64,000 bases of DNA. Source: Thalassospira mesophila. Lineage in GTDB: Bacteria; Pseudomonadota; Alphaproteobacteria; Rhodospirillales; Thalassospiraceae. This document shows positions 36,586 to 46,362 of the stretch, piece after piece. The notes under the pieces are model-generated. The model was not told the DNA's origin, did not search any database, and saw only the letters and a program-made list of their open reading frames with translations. The position numbers and the translations under genes were made by a program. Every line of letters begins with the position of its first letter. Within the stretch, counting starts at the first letter, position 1. The stretch is from positions 1 through 64,000 of the forward strand of contig NZ_JFKA01000005.1 in the NCBI RefSeq assembly GCF_002115755.1, written 5' to 3'.

Positions 36586-37926
36586 CTAATTGATGCTGGC
36601 CAGCCACTCATCAAAGACCGGTATCGCGCGGTCGGTATACAGCTTTTTGCGATCCCGCCCTTTAACCCGTTTGGTCAGTTCAAGTTCGGGAAACAGCCCG
36701 AAATTAACATTCATCGGCTGGAATGTGCTTTCATCGGCACCACCGGTAATGTGGCCCAGCAATGCGCCCATCGCGGTAACTGCCGGGGGCAGGGGCAATT
36801 CACGGCCCTGTTTTTCGGCTGCGGTAAAGCGCCCGGTCATCAGGCCGACAGCCGCACTTTCAACATAGCCTTCGCAACCGGTAATCTGCCCCGCAAAGCG
36901 AATATCGGGCCGCGTTTTCAGGCGCAGGGTCGGGTCGAGCAAACGGGGCGAATTGATAAAGGTATTACGGTGAATGCCGCCCAGGCGGGCAAAGTCGGCG
37001 TTTTCCAAACCAGGGATGGTTTTAAACACTTCAACCTGGGCACCGTATTTTAGTTTGGTCTGAAACCCGACCATATTGTAAAGCGTGCCCAGGGCATTAT
37101 CCTGGCGCAGTTGAACAATGGCATAGGACTTCACCAGCGGGTCATGCGGGTTGGTCAGGCCAACCGGCTTCATCGGGCCGTGGCGCAGGGTTTCGCGGCC
37201 CCGTTCGGCCATCACCTCAATTGGCAGGCAACCATCAAAATACGGGGTGTCTTTTTCCCAATCCTTGAATTCGGTTTTTTCACCGGCCAGAAGCGCGTCG
37301 ATAAAGGCATTATATTCATCCCGGTTCATCGGGCAGTTGATGTAATCCTTGCCGTCGCCCTTGTCATAACGCGACTGAAACCACGCCTTGTCGAAATCAA
37401 TGCTTTCCTTGTACATGATCGGGGCGATGGCATCAAAAAACGCCAGCGATTTTTCGCTGGTGGCCTCGCGGATGGCTTCGGCCAGCGGGCCTGATGTCAG
37501 CGGGCCGGTGGCAATAATGGTGTTGCCCCATTCGACCGGCGGCAAACCATCAATCTCGCCACGCTCCAGCGTGATCAGCGGATGATTGGAAAGCGCATCG
37601 GTAACCGCTTGCGAAAAACCTTCGCGGTCGACAGCCAATGCCGCCCCGGCGGGAACCTTGTGTTTATCGGCACAGCGCAAAATCAAGGAATTGGCGCGGC
37701 GCATTTCATCATGGATCAGGCCGACAGCATTATATTCCTTGTCGTCAGACCGGAATGAATTCGAGCAAACCAGTTCGGCGCATTTGTCGGTGTGGTGCGC
37801 ATCGGTCGGGCGGGTAGGCCGCATTTCGTGAATGATCACGGGGATGCCAGCTTCGGCCAATTGCCATGCCGCTTCGCTACCGGCCAATCCGGCACCAATG
37901 ATATGAACGGGTGTAACCGTATTCAA
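36586..37926 (-). CDS. trmFO: FAD/folate-dependent tRNA (uracil-54-C5)-methyltransferase
   Basis: 446 aa. FAD-binding [15 protein letters not shown] at residues 11-25, [27 protein letters not shown] (active-site Cys) and [18 protein letters not shown] (second conserved Cys) identify TrmFO. It makes ribothymidine at tRNA position 54 using methylenetetrahydrofolate instead of SAM. Presence of TrmFO rather than TrmA fits alphaproteobacteria. It is read leftward and divergent from the next gene. Confidence 0.97.
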   Translation of the reverse strand: MNTVTPVHIIGAGLAGSEAAWQLAEAGIPVIIHEMRPTRPTDAHHTDKCAELVCSNSFRSDDKEYNAVGLIHDEMRRANSLILRCADKHKVPAGAALAVDREGFSQAVTDALSNHPLITLERGEIDGLPPVEWGNTIIATGPLTSGPLAEAIREATSEKSLAFFDAIAPIMYKESIDFDKAWFQSRYDKGDGKDYINCPMNRDEYNAFIDALLAGEKTEFKDWEKDTPYFDGCLPIEVMAERGRETLRHGPMKPVGLTNPHDPLVKSYAIVQLRQDNALGTLYNMVGFQTKLKYGAQVEVFKTIPGLENADFARLGGIHRNTFINSPRLLDPTLRLKTRPDIRFAGQITGCEGYVESAAVGLMTGRFTAAEKQGRELPLPPAVTAMGALLGHITGGADESTFQPMNVNFGLFPELELTKRVKGRDRKKLYTDRAIPVFDEWLASIN

Positions 37927-38145
37927 GCTGAACCTCCGTCAAGCAGGTGATGGCATAACGCCAAGATTGCCCCACACATAGCGGTGCAACGGGCCAAATT
38001 TCAAGACAATTGCAGAATTTTCTGGCCCTCATTTGCCAAAATATCGTTTCGACAATGGCCTGTGTCACATTTTCGGGCGATCAACGTCAGTTGGGTGGTG
38101 CTTGTGCTCACAAGCAGCCAGATGAACAAGCAGGAATTCGCCCAA

Positions 38146-38874
38146 ATGGAACCATCCACGCCAAACCCGGCAAAACCCGCCGATACGTCAAATTCCGGTT
38201 CGGCATCGGGGAACGCCCCCTTATCAACAGCCGAAACTGTCGCTGATACGCCGCCAGCATCGTCGTTATTGCCGTCCGCACAAACGACACCGAAAGAACC
38301 TGTGAACCGGTTTATCGCAATACTGGTATCGGGCGGGGATGTGGCAAAGCTATCGGCGGCAAGTGCTGCGCTGATATTGTCGCCGGTTGTTCTTGTTGTT
38401 GTTTTGGGGACATTTTTTGCGATTGATACGCTGGTCAGTTCGTGGGGTGGGCGATTGTTCGGGTTCAGTTATGATCTGGTGTTTTTTGTCGGCGTTTTTG
38501 GTGCGTTGGGTGCAACTGTCAGCGTGATGCTACATATGGGCAATAGCCACAACTGGCCGGGCATATCGCCGCTGGATGTCTTTTTCAAATTTCTGTTTCG
38601 GCCATTTTTGGGCTTTATTTTTGCCGTTCTGGCCTTGCTGGTTATCCGCGCCGGTATTGTCCCGGAATCGCTTAACCAGTTACAGGCGATCAAAGACCTC
38701 AACGATATTGGTACAAACAGTCTGGCCGCCGATACAGGTCAACAAGTGGCGATCATGTTATTGATTGCCTTTGTTGCCGGGTTCAGCGAACGGTTGGTCA
38801 AGGCGATTTTACAAACGGTCGAGGGCCGCATCCGTGCTTTGGCAATCGGGTCTGATAACGCCAAATCCACGTGA
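38146..38874 (+). CDS. Four-helix membrane protein of unknown function
   Basis: 242 aa from ATG 38146. A Pro/Ser/Thr-rich N-terminal 60 residues precede four predicted TM helices: AALILSPVVLVVVLGTFFAI, LVFFVGVFGALGATVSVMLH, FLGFIFAVLALLVIRAG and VAIMLLIAFVAGFSERLV. The last one ends in GFSERLVKAILQTVEGR, a conserved-looking stretch. I do not recognise the family. AGGAA lies nine bases before 38146; ATG 38122 is an in-frame alternative. It is convergent with uvrA with a 13-bp gap and no obvious terminator. Confidence 0.72.
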   Translation: MEPSTPNPAKPADTSNSGSASGNAPLSTAETVADTPPASSLLPSAQTTPKEPVNRFIAILVSGGDVAKLSAASAALILSPVVLVVVLGTFFAIDTLVSSWGGRLFGFSYDLVFFVGVFGALGATVSVMLHMGNSHNWPGISPLDVFFKFLFRPFLGFIFAVLALLVIRAGIVPESLNQLQAIKDLNDIGTNSLAADTGQQVAIMLLIAFVAGFSERLVKAILQTVEGRIRALAIGSDNAKST

Positions 38875-38887
38875 TGCGGCCATATCG

Positions 38888-41716
38888 TTATTCAATGCGC
38901 AAATGCCGTTTCAGGTATTTACCGGTATAGCTGCGCTCATTGTTCATGATGTCTTCCGGCGTTCCGGCCCCCACCAGTTCGCCACCGCCGTCACCCCCTT
39001 CGGGGCCAATATCAATAATCCAGTCGGCGGTTTTGATGACATCAAGGTTATGTTCAATCACAACCACGGTGTTGCCCTGATCGGCCAGTGTATGCAGCAC
39101 TTCTAACAATTTGCGAATATCGTGGAAATGAAGGCCGGTTGTCGGCTCGTCCAGAATATAAATGGTGCGCCCGGTTGCCCGTTTTGACAGTTCTTTGGCA
39201 AGTTTTACCCGCTGGGCTTCACCGCCCGACAGGGTGGTGGCCTGCTGGCCCAGATGAACGTAACTTAAACCCACCTGTTTAAGGGTTTCCATTTTGTCGC
39301 GAATGCTGGGAACGGCTTTGAAAAACTCGGCACCCTCCTCAACAGTCATATCAAGAATATCGGCTATTGATTTGCCTTTAAACGATATTTCCAGCGTTTC
39401 GCGGTTATATCGTTTGCCTTTGCACTGGTCACAGGTGACATAAACATCGGGCAAAAAGTGCATTTCAATTTTGATAAGGCCATCACCCTGGCAGGCTTCA
39501 CAACGACCGCCCTTGACGTTAAACGAAAAACGACCGGGCTTGTAACCGCGTGTTTTGGCCTCGGGCAACTGGGCAAACCATTCGCGAATGGGGGTAAAGG
39601 CGCCAGTATAGGTGACCGGGTTAGAACGCGGGGTGCGGCCAATCGGGCTTTGGTCAATATCGATAATTTTATCGATATGTTCGATGCCCGAAATGCTGTC
39701 ATGGGCGCCGGGTTGGCTGCGCGCATTGTGCATGCGTTTGGCTAGCGATTTATATAGCGTTTCAATCACCAGGCTGGATTTACCGCCACCCGATACCCCG
39801 GTCACGCAAATGAATTTGCCGAGCGGAAAATCAACCGTGATGTTTTGCAAGTTATTGGCCCGCGCACCGGTAACGGTAATCGCTTTGCCACTGCCAGCCC
39901 GGTGTTTGTCGGGGACGGCAATTTTTTCAACCCCGGTCAGGTATTTTCCGGTCAGGCTATTGGGGTTTTGCTGAATTTCTTCCGGTGTGCCTTCTGCGAC
40001 AATACGGCCACCATGAATACCGGCACCCGGACCCATATCAACCACGTAATCAGCAGCACGGATGGCGTCTTCGTCATGCTCGACCACCAGCACGGTATTG
40101 CCAAGGTCACGCAAGCGTTTTAACGTTTCGAGCAAACGGTCATTATCGCGCTGATGCAGGCCGATGGACGGTTCATCAAGCACATATAAAACGCCGGTCA
40201 GGCCCGATCCGATTTGCGATGCCAAGCGAATACGCTGGCTTTCGCCGCCCGATAACGTGCCCGATGTGCGTGACATCGACAGATAGTTCAAACCGACATC
40301 GTTCAAAAACCGCAATCGGTCATTAATCTCGCGTAAAATACGTCGGGCGATTTCGGTCTGTTTTTCGTTCAGTTTTGGTTCAAGCGCAACAAACCAGTCC
40401 ACAGCCTTGCCAATCGACAGGGCAGTGATTTCAGAAATGGTGCAATGGTCGATTTTAACGGCCAGGGCTTCGGGTTTCAGGCGCTGCCCATGGCAGGCAT
40501 CGCAGCTTGAAATGGTCTGGTATTTGGCCAGTTCATCGCGCGCCCACTGACTATCCGTTTCACGCCAGCGCCGCGACATGTTGGGAATAACCCCTTCAAA
40601 CGGGCGGGTAACTTTATAGCTGCGCGATCCGTCATCATAGGTCACGGTCACTTCTTCTTCGCCAGAACCGTGCAAAATAATCTGCTGTGCTGACGCAGGC
40701 AGTTTTTCCCACGCAACATTGGTTTTAAAGCCGAAATGCTTGGCAATGGCGCGCAGTGTTTGCAAATAGTATTTTGATGTTCCACCGGCCCACGGGGCCA
40801 CGGCGCCGGTATCAAGCGTTTTGCTGGTGTCGGGCACAACCAGGTCGGCATCAAATTCCATCTGGGTGCCAAGGCCGTCACAAACCGGGCAGGCGCCAAA
40901 CGGGTTGTTAAACGAAAACAGGCGCGGTTCAATTTCTTCAATGGTAAAGCCTGAAACCGGGCAGGCGAACTTGGCCGAAAAAAGCGTGCTGTCGCCGCTT
41001 CGCGCATCTTCGGTAAACACGATGCCGTCGGTTAGTTCAAGGGCGGTTTCAAAACTGTCGGCAAGGCGCGTCTGAATGCCGTCCTTCACCACAAGGCGGT
41101 CGACAATGACAGATATGTCGTGTTTCAGCTTTTTGTTAAGATCGGGGGCGTCATCAATGTCGTACATTTCGCCATCGATTTTAACGCGCTGAAAGCCGCG
41201 CGCGCGCAGGTCTTTCAATTCCTTTTTATATTCACCCTTGCGGCCGCGCACGATGGGGGCCAGCAAATAAAGCCGCGTGCCTTCTTCCATTTCCATCACC
41301 CGATCGACCATTTGTGAAACGGTCTGGCTGACAATTGGAAGGCCGGTGGCCGGAGAATAGGGAATGCCGACCCGCGCCCACAACAGACGCATATAGTCGT
41401 AAATCTCGGTCACAGTCCCCACCGTCGAACGCGGATTGCGCGAGGTGGTTTTTTGTTCAATCGAAATGGCCGGCGACAGCCCGTCGATATATTCGACATC
41501 GGGCTTTTGCATCATTTCCAAAAACTGGCGCGCATAGGCCGACAGGCTTTCGACATAGCGGCGCTGGCCTTCGGCATAGATGGTATCAAACGCAAGCGAG
41601 CTTTTACCCGAGCCTGAAAGGCCGGTAATGACCACAAGTGAATCGCGCGGCAGGTCCACATCAATGTTTTGAAGATTGTGTTCTTTCGCACCGCGAACCG
41701 AAATTTTTGTCAGCAT
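38888..41716 (-). CDS. uvrA: Excinuclease ABC subunit A
   Basis: 942 aa. Two ABC modules: Walker [15 protein letters not shown] (32-45) and [11 protein letters not shown], two LSGGE signatures, and the second zinc finger CEACQGDG...CDQCKGKR. The first zinc-finger position after ARVGIPY reads SPATG, without cysteines. UvrA2 scans DNA for bulky lesions and loads UvrB. ATG 41716 matches the family start [21 protein letters not shown]; the open frame runs to 41848. A G11 tract lies about 110 bp upstream. Confidence 0.97.
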   Translation of the reverse strand: MLTKISVRGAKEHNLQNIDVDLPRDSLVVITGLSGSGKSSLAFDTIYAEGQRRYVESLSAYARQFLEMMQKPDVEYIDGLSPAISIEQKTTSRNPRSTVGTVTEIYDYMRLLWARVGIPYSPATGLPIVSQTVSQMVDRVMEMEEGTRLYLLAPIVRGRKGEYKKELKDLRARGFQRVKIDGEMYDIDDAPDLNKKLKHDISVIVDRLVVKDGIQTRLADSFETALELTDGIVFTEDARSGDSTLFSAKFACPVSGFTIEEIEPRLFSFNNPFGACPVCDGLGTQMEFDADLVVPDTSKTLDTGAVAPWAGGTSKYYLQTLRAIAKHFGFKTNVAWEKLPASAQQIILHGSGEEEVTVTYDDGSRSYKVTRPFEGVIPNMSRRWRETDSQWARDELAKYQTISSCDACHGQRLKPEALAVKIDHCTISEITALSIGKAVDWFVALEPKLNEKQTEIARRILREINDRLRFLNDVGLNYLSMSRTSGTLSGGESQRIRLASQIGSGLTGVLYVLDEPSIGLHQRDNDRLLETLKRLRDLGNTVLVVEHDEDAIRAADYVVDMGPGAGIHGGRIVAEGTPEEIQQNPNSLTGKYLTGVEKIAVPDKHRAGSGKAITVTGARANNLQNITVDFPLGKFICVTGVSGGGKSSLVIETLYKSLAKRMHNARSQPGAHDSISGIEHIDKIIDIDQSPIGRTPRSNPVTYTGAFTPIREWFAQLPEAKTRGYKPGRFSFNVKGGRCEACQGDGLIKIEMHFLPDVYVTCDQCKGKRYNRETLEISFKGKSIADILDMTVEEGAEFFKAVPSIRDKMETLKQVGLSYVHLGQQATTLSGGEAQRVKLAKELSKRATGRTIYILDEPTTGLHFHDIRKLLEVLHTLADQGNTVVVIEHNLDVIKTADWIIDIGPEGGDGGGELVGAGTPEDIMNNERSYTGKYLKRHLRIE

Positions 41717-41826
41717 ATCCGGCCTTTGTTCCTGAATTGTTCGGAAAATGTATAGAGGAGCCAGTCTATATACGCAAGTGGCCCCCTGACAGTTCCTGTC
41801 AGGAGATGTCAGCATAACCGATATGC

Positions 41827-41837
41827 GGGGGGGGGGG
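41827..41837 (+). repeat. G11 homopolymer upstream of uvrA
   Basis: Eleven consecutive G in the 195-bp spacer between fba and uvrA, 110 bp from the uvrA start. Such tracts slip readily in replication; any effect on uvrA transcription is speculative. Confidence 0.9.
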
Positions 41838-41857
41838 AGGCCGCACAATATGGGGAC

Positions 41858-41899
41858 AAAAACAAAACCCGCCAGAGGGCTCTGGCGGGTTTTGATAAC
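41858..41899 (-). terminator. Terminator after fba (leftward)
   Basis: CAAAACCCGCCAGAG pairs perfectly with its complement across a minimal loop, giving on the minus strand a long stem followed by TTTTGTTTTTG. It ends the leftward amino-sugar/fba transcription unit. Confidence 0.92.
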
Positions 41900-41911
41900 A
41901 GTGCAGCGTGA

Positions 41912-42991
41912 TTAGCCCTTGGCGACAGACTTGCCGGTCGCGCCCAGATCCTTGAAGGCTTCTTCAAGGCGGGCGGCCATCGAAAGTTCGGCCTCGCGAA
42001 CCCAGACACGCGGGTCATATTGCTTTTTGTAAGGCGTGTCGTTGTCTGGATCGACCTGGTATTTGAAGGCGCGGGCGTTTTCTTCAACATATTTACCAAC
42101 CGCCGTTGCATAGGCAAACTGGGTGTCGGTATCGATGTTCATTTTGAAAACGCCATAGCCAACGGCTTCTTCGATTTTTTCTTTTTCCGAACCGGAACCA
42201 CCGTGGAAAACGAAATCAAGCGGGAAACCGTCAAGGTCGTGTTTTTCGGCAACGTATTTCTGCGATTCCAGCAAAATTTCCGGGCGCAGCTTTACATTGC
42301 CGGGCTTGTACACGCCGTGAACGTTGCCAAATGCCGCTGCGACCGAAAAATGGCCCAGCGGTTTAAGGCGACGATAGGCTTCTTCAACTTCTTCAGGCCG
42401 GGTATACAAGCGCGGGTCAATATCGTCTTGGGACGTATCAAGTTCCTTGCCAATACCGTCTTCTTCACCGCCGGTAACACCCAGTTCGATTTCCAGGCTC
42501 ATATCGACAGCAGAAAGACGTTTGAGAAATTCCTCGCAGGTGGCCAGATTGTCTTCAAGGGGTTCTTCTGACAGATCAAGCATATGCGAGCTAAACAAAG
42601 GCTTGCCGGTTTCCTTGTACGCTTTTTCGCCCCAGCTCAGCATACCATCGACCCACGGAACAAACTTCCGGTTGGCATGATCGGTATGAAGAACAACGGC
42701 GACGCCATAATATTCAGCCATAAGCTGGGCATGGCGGGCGGCAGAAACGGCGCCAATAATACGGGCAGCATTGGCATCCTTGATGCCCTTGCCGGCAAAA
42801 AACTGGGCACCACCGTTCGATAGCTGAATGATGATATCCGAACCGGCATTGGCAGCAGCTTCAAGGGCTGCGTTTAATGTGCTCGACGAGGTAACGTTAA
42901 CCGCGGGTAGGGCGTAACCGTCCTGCTTGCAAGCAGCGACGAGTTCGCGATAGTCAGCGCCGGTAACAACACCGGCTTTAACGGAAGGCAT
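41912..42991 (-). CDS. fbaA: Class II fructose-bisphosphate aldolase
   Basis: 359 aa, E. coli FbaA type. Zinc ligands in VVLHTDHANRK, ELGVTGGEEDG and AFGNVHGVYKPGN, and the DFVFHGGSGS loop, are all present. It interconverts fructose-1,6-bisphosphate and two trioses. A strong AGGAGGA precedes the ATG. It lies 20 bases behind the Gfo/Idh gene, so it is probably the last gene of the leftward amino-sugar operon. Tagatose-bisphosphate specificity cannot be excluded by eye. Confidence 0.95.
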   Translation of the reverse strand: MPSVKAGVVTGADYRELVAACKQDGYALPAVNVTSSSTLNAALEAAANAGSDIIIQLSNGGAQFFAGKGIKDANAARIIGAVSAARHAQLMAEYYGVAVVLHTDHANRKFVPWVDGMLSWGEKAYKETGKPLFSSHMLDLSEEPLEDNLATCEEFLKRLSAVDMSLEIELGVTGGEEDGIGKELDTSQDDIDPRLYTRPEEVEEAYRRLKPLGHFSVAAAFGNVHGVYKPGNVKLRPEILLESQKYVAEKHDLDGFPLDFVFHGGSGSEKEKIEEAVGYGVFKMNIDTDTQFAYATAVGKYVEENARAFKYQVDPDNDTPYKKQYDPRVWVREAELSMAARLEEAFKDLGATGKSVAKG

Positions 42992-43011
42992 GTGGGTACT
43001 CCTCCTGGGGG

Positions 43012-44085
43012 TCAGAGCATTATAATAGTCCCCGTGCGAACTGATTGGTCCGCAGCAAGGGCGATCCGTAAGGAGCCCAATGCATCCGTCATATGCTGCG
43101 TAAGGTCAAGATCTTCCGTCATAGACTTTAGGAAAAACTGCTGTTCACGCAGACACAAAGCATCATGATCGGGCTCGTCGTCCGTTCTGATGATCTCATC
43201 TGATTGTGTGAATTTTCCGTCACGATCTGTGGCAGCATGATGTAATTTTAAGGCACTGGTTTTGGTATGTGTATCAATATCGGCCGATCCGGCGCCTTTT
43301 TCTTCTACATCTGTGATTGAGACAGAGCCCTTCGGCCCGATCACGTCTTTAACGAAAAACGCCGTCTCGCTAATCATGGGCCCCCAGCCCGCTTCATACC
43401 AGCCAATCGACCCGTCATCGAACCGTACCTGCAATTGGCCATAATTATACATATCTTCGGCAACGTCGGGCGACAGGCGAACTCCCATGGCGTTCACCGA
43501 TACCGGTTTGGCACCGGTTATCAGGCACATCATGTCCAGGTAATGCACCCCGCAATCGACAATCGGCGACACACTGTTTAACAGGCGTTTATGGGTTTCC
43601 CAAAAGGCCCCGCTGCTTTGCTGGTTCAAATTCATGCGCATCACCAGCGGCTTGCCCAGTGTTTGCGCCAGTTCGACAAACTTCTCCCATGATGGGTGAT
43701 GGCGCAGAATATAACCGATCACGAGCTTTCGATTGTTTTTCATCGCGCTGTCAACAACCCGCTTCGCATCTTCAACGGTGGCGGCCAGCGGCTTTTCAAT
43801 AAATACGTGCGCCCCGGCTTCAAACGCCGCCACGGCATAATCAGCATGGGTTTCGGTATAGGTATTAATCGAAACGGCATCGGGTTTTGTAGCTGTTAGT
43901 GCCGTTTCATAATCGGTAAATTGCGGATAACCGGCGAAACCATCGGGTAGGGTGCCATCTGCAATGGGGGATCGTGTGCAAAGCCCGACAATTTCATAGC
44001 CCTTAAGGGCGTGATAAGCCTTGGCATGGGACATCCCCATATTGCCCAGTCCGACGACAAGAACGCGTACGGGTTTCGACGTCAT
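43012..44085 (-). CDS. Gfo/Idh/MocA-family oxidoreductase
   Basis: 357 aa. Rossmann start VRVLVVGLGNMGMSHAKAYH (NAD(P) binding), EKPLAATVEDAKRVV with the catalytic-region Lys, and YLDMMCLITGAKPVSVNAM in the C-terminal domain. The family oxidises or reduces sugars, inositols and sugar derivatives. Position between nagA (40 bases upstream) and fba (20 bases downstream) suggests a substrate derived from amino sugars or cell wall, but none is indicated by the sequence. Confidence 0.88.
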   Translation of the reverse strand: MTSKPVRVLVVGLGNMGMSHAKAYHALKGYEIVGLCTRSPIADGTLPDGFAGYPQFTDYETALTATKPDAVSINTYTETHADYAVAAFEAGAHVFIEKPLAATVEDAKRVVDSAMKNNRKLVIGYILRHHPSWEKFVELAQTLGKPLVMRMNLNQQSSGAFWETHKRLLNSVSPIVDCGVHYLDMMCLITGAKPVSVNAMGVRLSPDVAEDMYNYGQLQVRFDDGSIGWYEAGWGPMISETAFFVKDVIGPKGSVSITDVEEKGAGSADIDTHTKTSALKLHHAATDRDGKFTQSDEIIRTDDEPDHDALCLREQQFFLKSMTEDLDLTQHMTDALGSLRIALAADQSVRTGTIIML

Positions 44086-44125
44086 GAGGTGCCTCCATTT
44101 TAATGCTTTATATAACGAACAGTCG

Positions 44126-45262
44126 TTATTGCCCTGAAATCCATGTGTTTTTTACCGAAAATTCCGCGCTATCAAACAAAACCAGATCGGCATCAAAGCC
44201 AGGTTTGATCCGACCTTTGCGGTTGCCCAGTTTTAAGAATTCCGCAGGGTAAAGCGATGCCATACGCAGGGCTTCGGCCAGATCCGTGCCGATCATTTCC
44301 ACCGTATTTTTGACTGCCGACATCATATCAAGATCGGACCCGGCCAGGGTGCCATCGGCCAGCGCGCAGCGGCCATTGGTGGCAATAATTTCCTCCCCCC
44401 CCAGAACAAAACTTTTGTTCTTTGCGCCCACCGTTGGCATGGCGTCGGTCACCAGCATGATTTTGCCGGTTTTTTTGGCGCGCACAGCGATTTGCATGGC
44501 AGCAGGATGCACATGAAAGCCATCGGCAATCAGCCCGCACCAGGTGTTGTCATCGGCAATGGCGGCCCCGGCAACGCCCGGTTCCCGGTGGTTAAGCGGG
44601 CTCATGGCATTAAAAAGGTGGGTAAAGCCGCGCAAACCTTCGCCAATGGCCTTTTGCACATCATCATATGTGCCCGCCGTATGGCCGGCACAAACCAGAA
44701 CGTTGTTTTCGGTCAGCTTGGCAATGGTGCCGGCCTTGGCCTTTTCCGGTGCCATGGTCACCACAATGCGACCATTGGGCAGGCTGGTCAGAACCTCAAT
44801 CGCATCATCTTCCATCGGGCGGATAATGCTGGCGTCATGAACGCCTTTGCGTTCGGTATTCAAATAAGGCCCTTCAAGGTGAATGCCGATAATGCCGGGT
44901 ACATGTTGCGCAATCGCATCTTTAACGGCCGCAATTGCCGCCAGCATTTTTTCGCGGGTATCGGTAATCAGGGTTGGTAACATGGCCGTTGTGCCAAATT
45001 GCCGGTGACCGGCCATAATTGCGCGCAGGCCATCCACCGTCGGACTGTGGTTTAACAAAACGCCGCCGCCGCCATTCACCTGAACATCAATGAAGCCCGG
45101 CGCAAGAATATTACCACCCGCATCATATATTTCCGCATCTGGCGGGATAATGCTGGCATCGCCAATGGCCGAGACTTTCCCGTTTTCGATCAGAACTGTT
45201 TTATCTTTAAAAAACTGGTCCCCATCGAACAGATGGGCATGAGTAATGGCAAGAACCGGCAT
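44126..45262 (-). CDS. nagA: N-acetylglucosamine-6-phosphate deacetylase
   Basis: 378 aa amidohydrolase. PGFIDVQVNGGGG (family form of the first metal motif), GIHLEGPYL with metal-binding Glu, CAGHTAG, FTHLFNAMSPL and VTDAMPTVG (catalytic Asp) identify NagA. It converts GlcNAc-6-P to GlcN-6-P and acetate. The start shares one base with the stop of the SIS-domain gene, so translation is coupled. Confidence 0.96.
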   Translation of the reverse strand: MPVLAITHAHLFDGDQFFKDKTVLIENGKVSAIGDASIIPPDAEIYDAGGNILAPGFIDVQVNGGGGVLLNHSPTVDGLRAIMAGHRQFGTTAMLPTLITDTREKMLAAIAAVKDAIAQHVPGIIGIHLEGPYLNTERKGVHDASIIRPMEDDAIEVLTSLPNGRIVVTMAPEKAKAGTIAKLTENNVLVCAGHTAGTYDDVQKAIGEGLRGFTHLFNAMSPLNHREPGVAGAAIADDNTWCGLIADGFHVHPAAMQIAVRAKKTGKIMLVTDAMPTVGAKNKSFVLGGEEIIATNGRCALADGTLAGSDLDMMSAVKNTVEMIGTDLAEALRMASLYPAEFLKLGNRKGRIKPGFDADLVLFDSAEFSVKNTWISGQ

Positions 45263-46305
45263 TAATGCGTCTCCGTTACCTTTGAGAGATGCGGCGGGGC
45301 ATCGGGGTTACAGCCGCGCAACAAGGCGACATGTTCGGCCAGCGTATAAAATGTCTGGATCATGGCGATAGGCGCAAATAACGGGTGGATATCTTCGACA
45401 ACCGGCAAATGGCCTTTGGTGTCGCTATGCCCGGTTTCAGCAGCAAACAGGTTGTCGGTTTTGGCACGCATTTCGGCCAAAAAACCTTCAACACTCTCGC
45501 GCGTGGCATCTTGTTGTGAAAATACCAGCATCGGGAAATCGCTTGTGACCAGTGCCATCGGGCCATGTTTGACTTCGGCGGCACTGAACGCTTCGGCATG
45601 CAGGCTGCTGGTTTCCTTGAATTTAAGGGCTGCTTCCTGCGCAATAGCAAAGGCCGGGCCGCGACCGATAACATAGAGTCCCTGCGATTTTGCAATTGGT
45701 TCGGCCGCGTCAAGCCAGTCCTTGTCCAGCGCGCGGGTCAATTGTTCGGGCAGGGCATCAAGCGCTTTATTCAGCGTATCGTCATTGACCCATGCTGCCA
45801 CAATCTGGGCAATGGCCGATAAGGTCGCGATATAGGATTTTGTCGCGGCAACACTGGTTTCAGAACCAGCCAGCAACGGAATAACGTGGTCAACCGTTTT
45901 GGCAAGCGGAGAATCCGTTACATTGACCAAGGCAACGGTGCGGGCCCCGGCTTTTTTCGCCGCTGCGGCACTTTGCACCAGATCCGGACTTTTGCCCGAC
46001 TGTGAAACGGCAATAAACAGTGCCCCCTTAACCGCCAGCGTCTTGCCGTAAATCGAGGTAATAGACGGGGCTGCCGATACCACAGGAATGCCAAGCTGGC
46101 TTTCGATCAGGTATTTGGCATACAGCGTTGCATGGTCCGAACTGCCGCGACCACACGTCATGACAAAGGTGGGCGGGGTTGCGCGTAATTCTTCGGCCAG
46201 TTGAGCAATTGCTGCATGATTGGTCGCAAGTTGCGCTTTTACAACCGACGGGGCCTGAGCCGTTTCGCGACCCATCTGGGTTTGCGGTGTCCAGCGTGTG
46301 GTCAT
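45262..46305 (-). CDS. SIS-domain glucosamine-6-phosphate deaminase (NagB-II/AgaS type)
   Basis: 347 aa with two SIS domains, like the isomerase half of GlmS but without the glutaminase half: CGRGSSDHATLYAKYLIES, FIAVSQSGKSPDLV, GSETSVAATKSYI and LKFKETSSLHAEAFSAAEVKHGPMAL. Such proteins deaminate GlcN-6-P to fructose-6-P. No classical NagB is in the window, so this should close the pathway. It starts 57 bases after the GntR gene with AAGGA upstream. Confidence 0.9.
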   Translation of the reverse strand: MTTRWTPQTQMGRETAQAPSVVKAQLATNHAAIAQLAEELRATPPTFVMTCGRGSSDHATLYAKYLIESQLGIPVVSAAPSITSIYGKTLAVKGALFIAVSQSGKSPDLVQSAAAAKKAGARTVALVNVTDSPLAKTVDHVIPLLAGSETSVAATKSYIATLSAIAQIVAAWVNDDTLNKALDALPEQLTRALDKDWLDAAEPIAKSQGLYVIGRGPAFAIAQEAALKFKETSSLHAEAFSAAEVKHGPMALVTSDFPMLVFSQQDATRESVEGFLAEMRAKTDNLFAAETGHSDTKGHLPVVEDIHPLFAPIAMIQTFYTLAEHVALLRGCNPDAPPHLSKVTETH

Positions 46306-46362
46306 GTTTCGTGTCCTTAATTTGCAATGTGCATATACGGTGGTGGCACCTGGGTTCTACCC

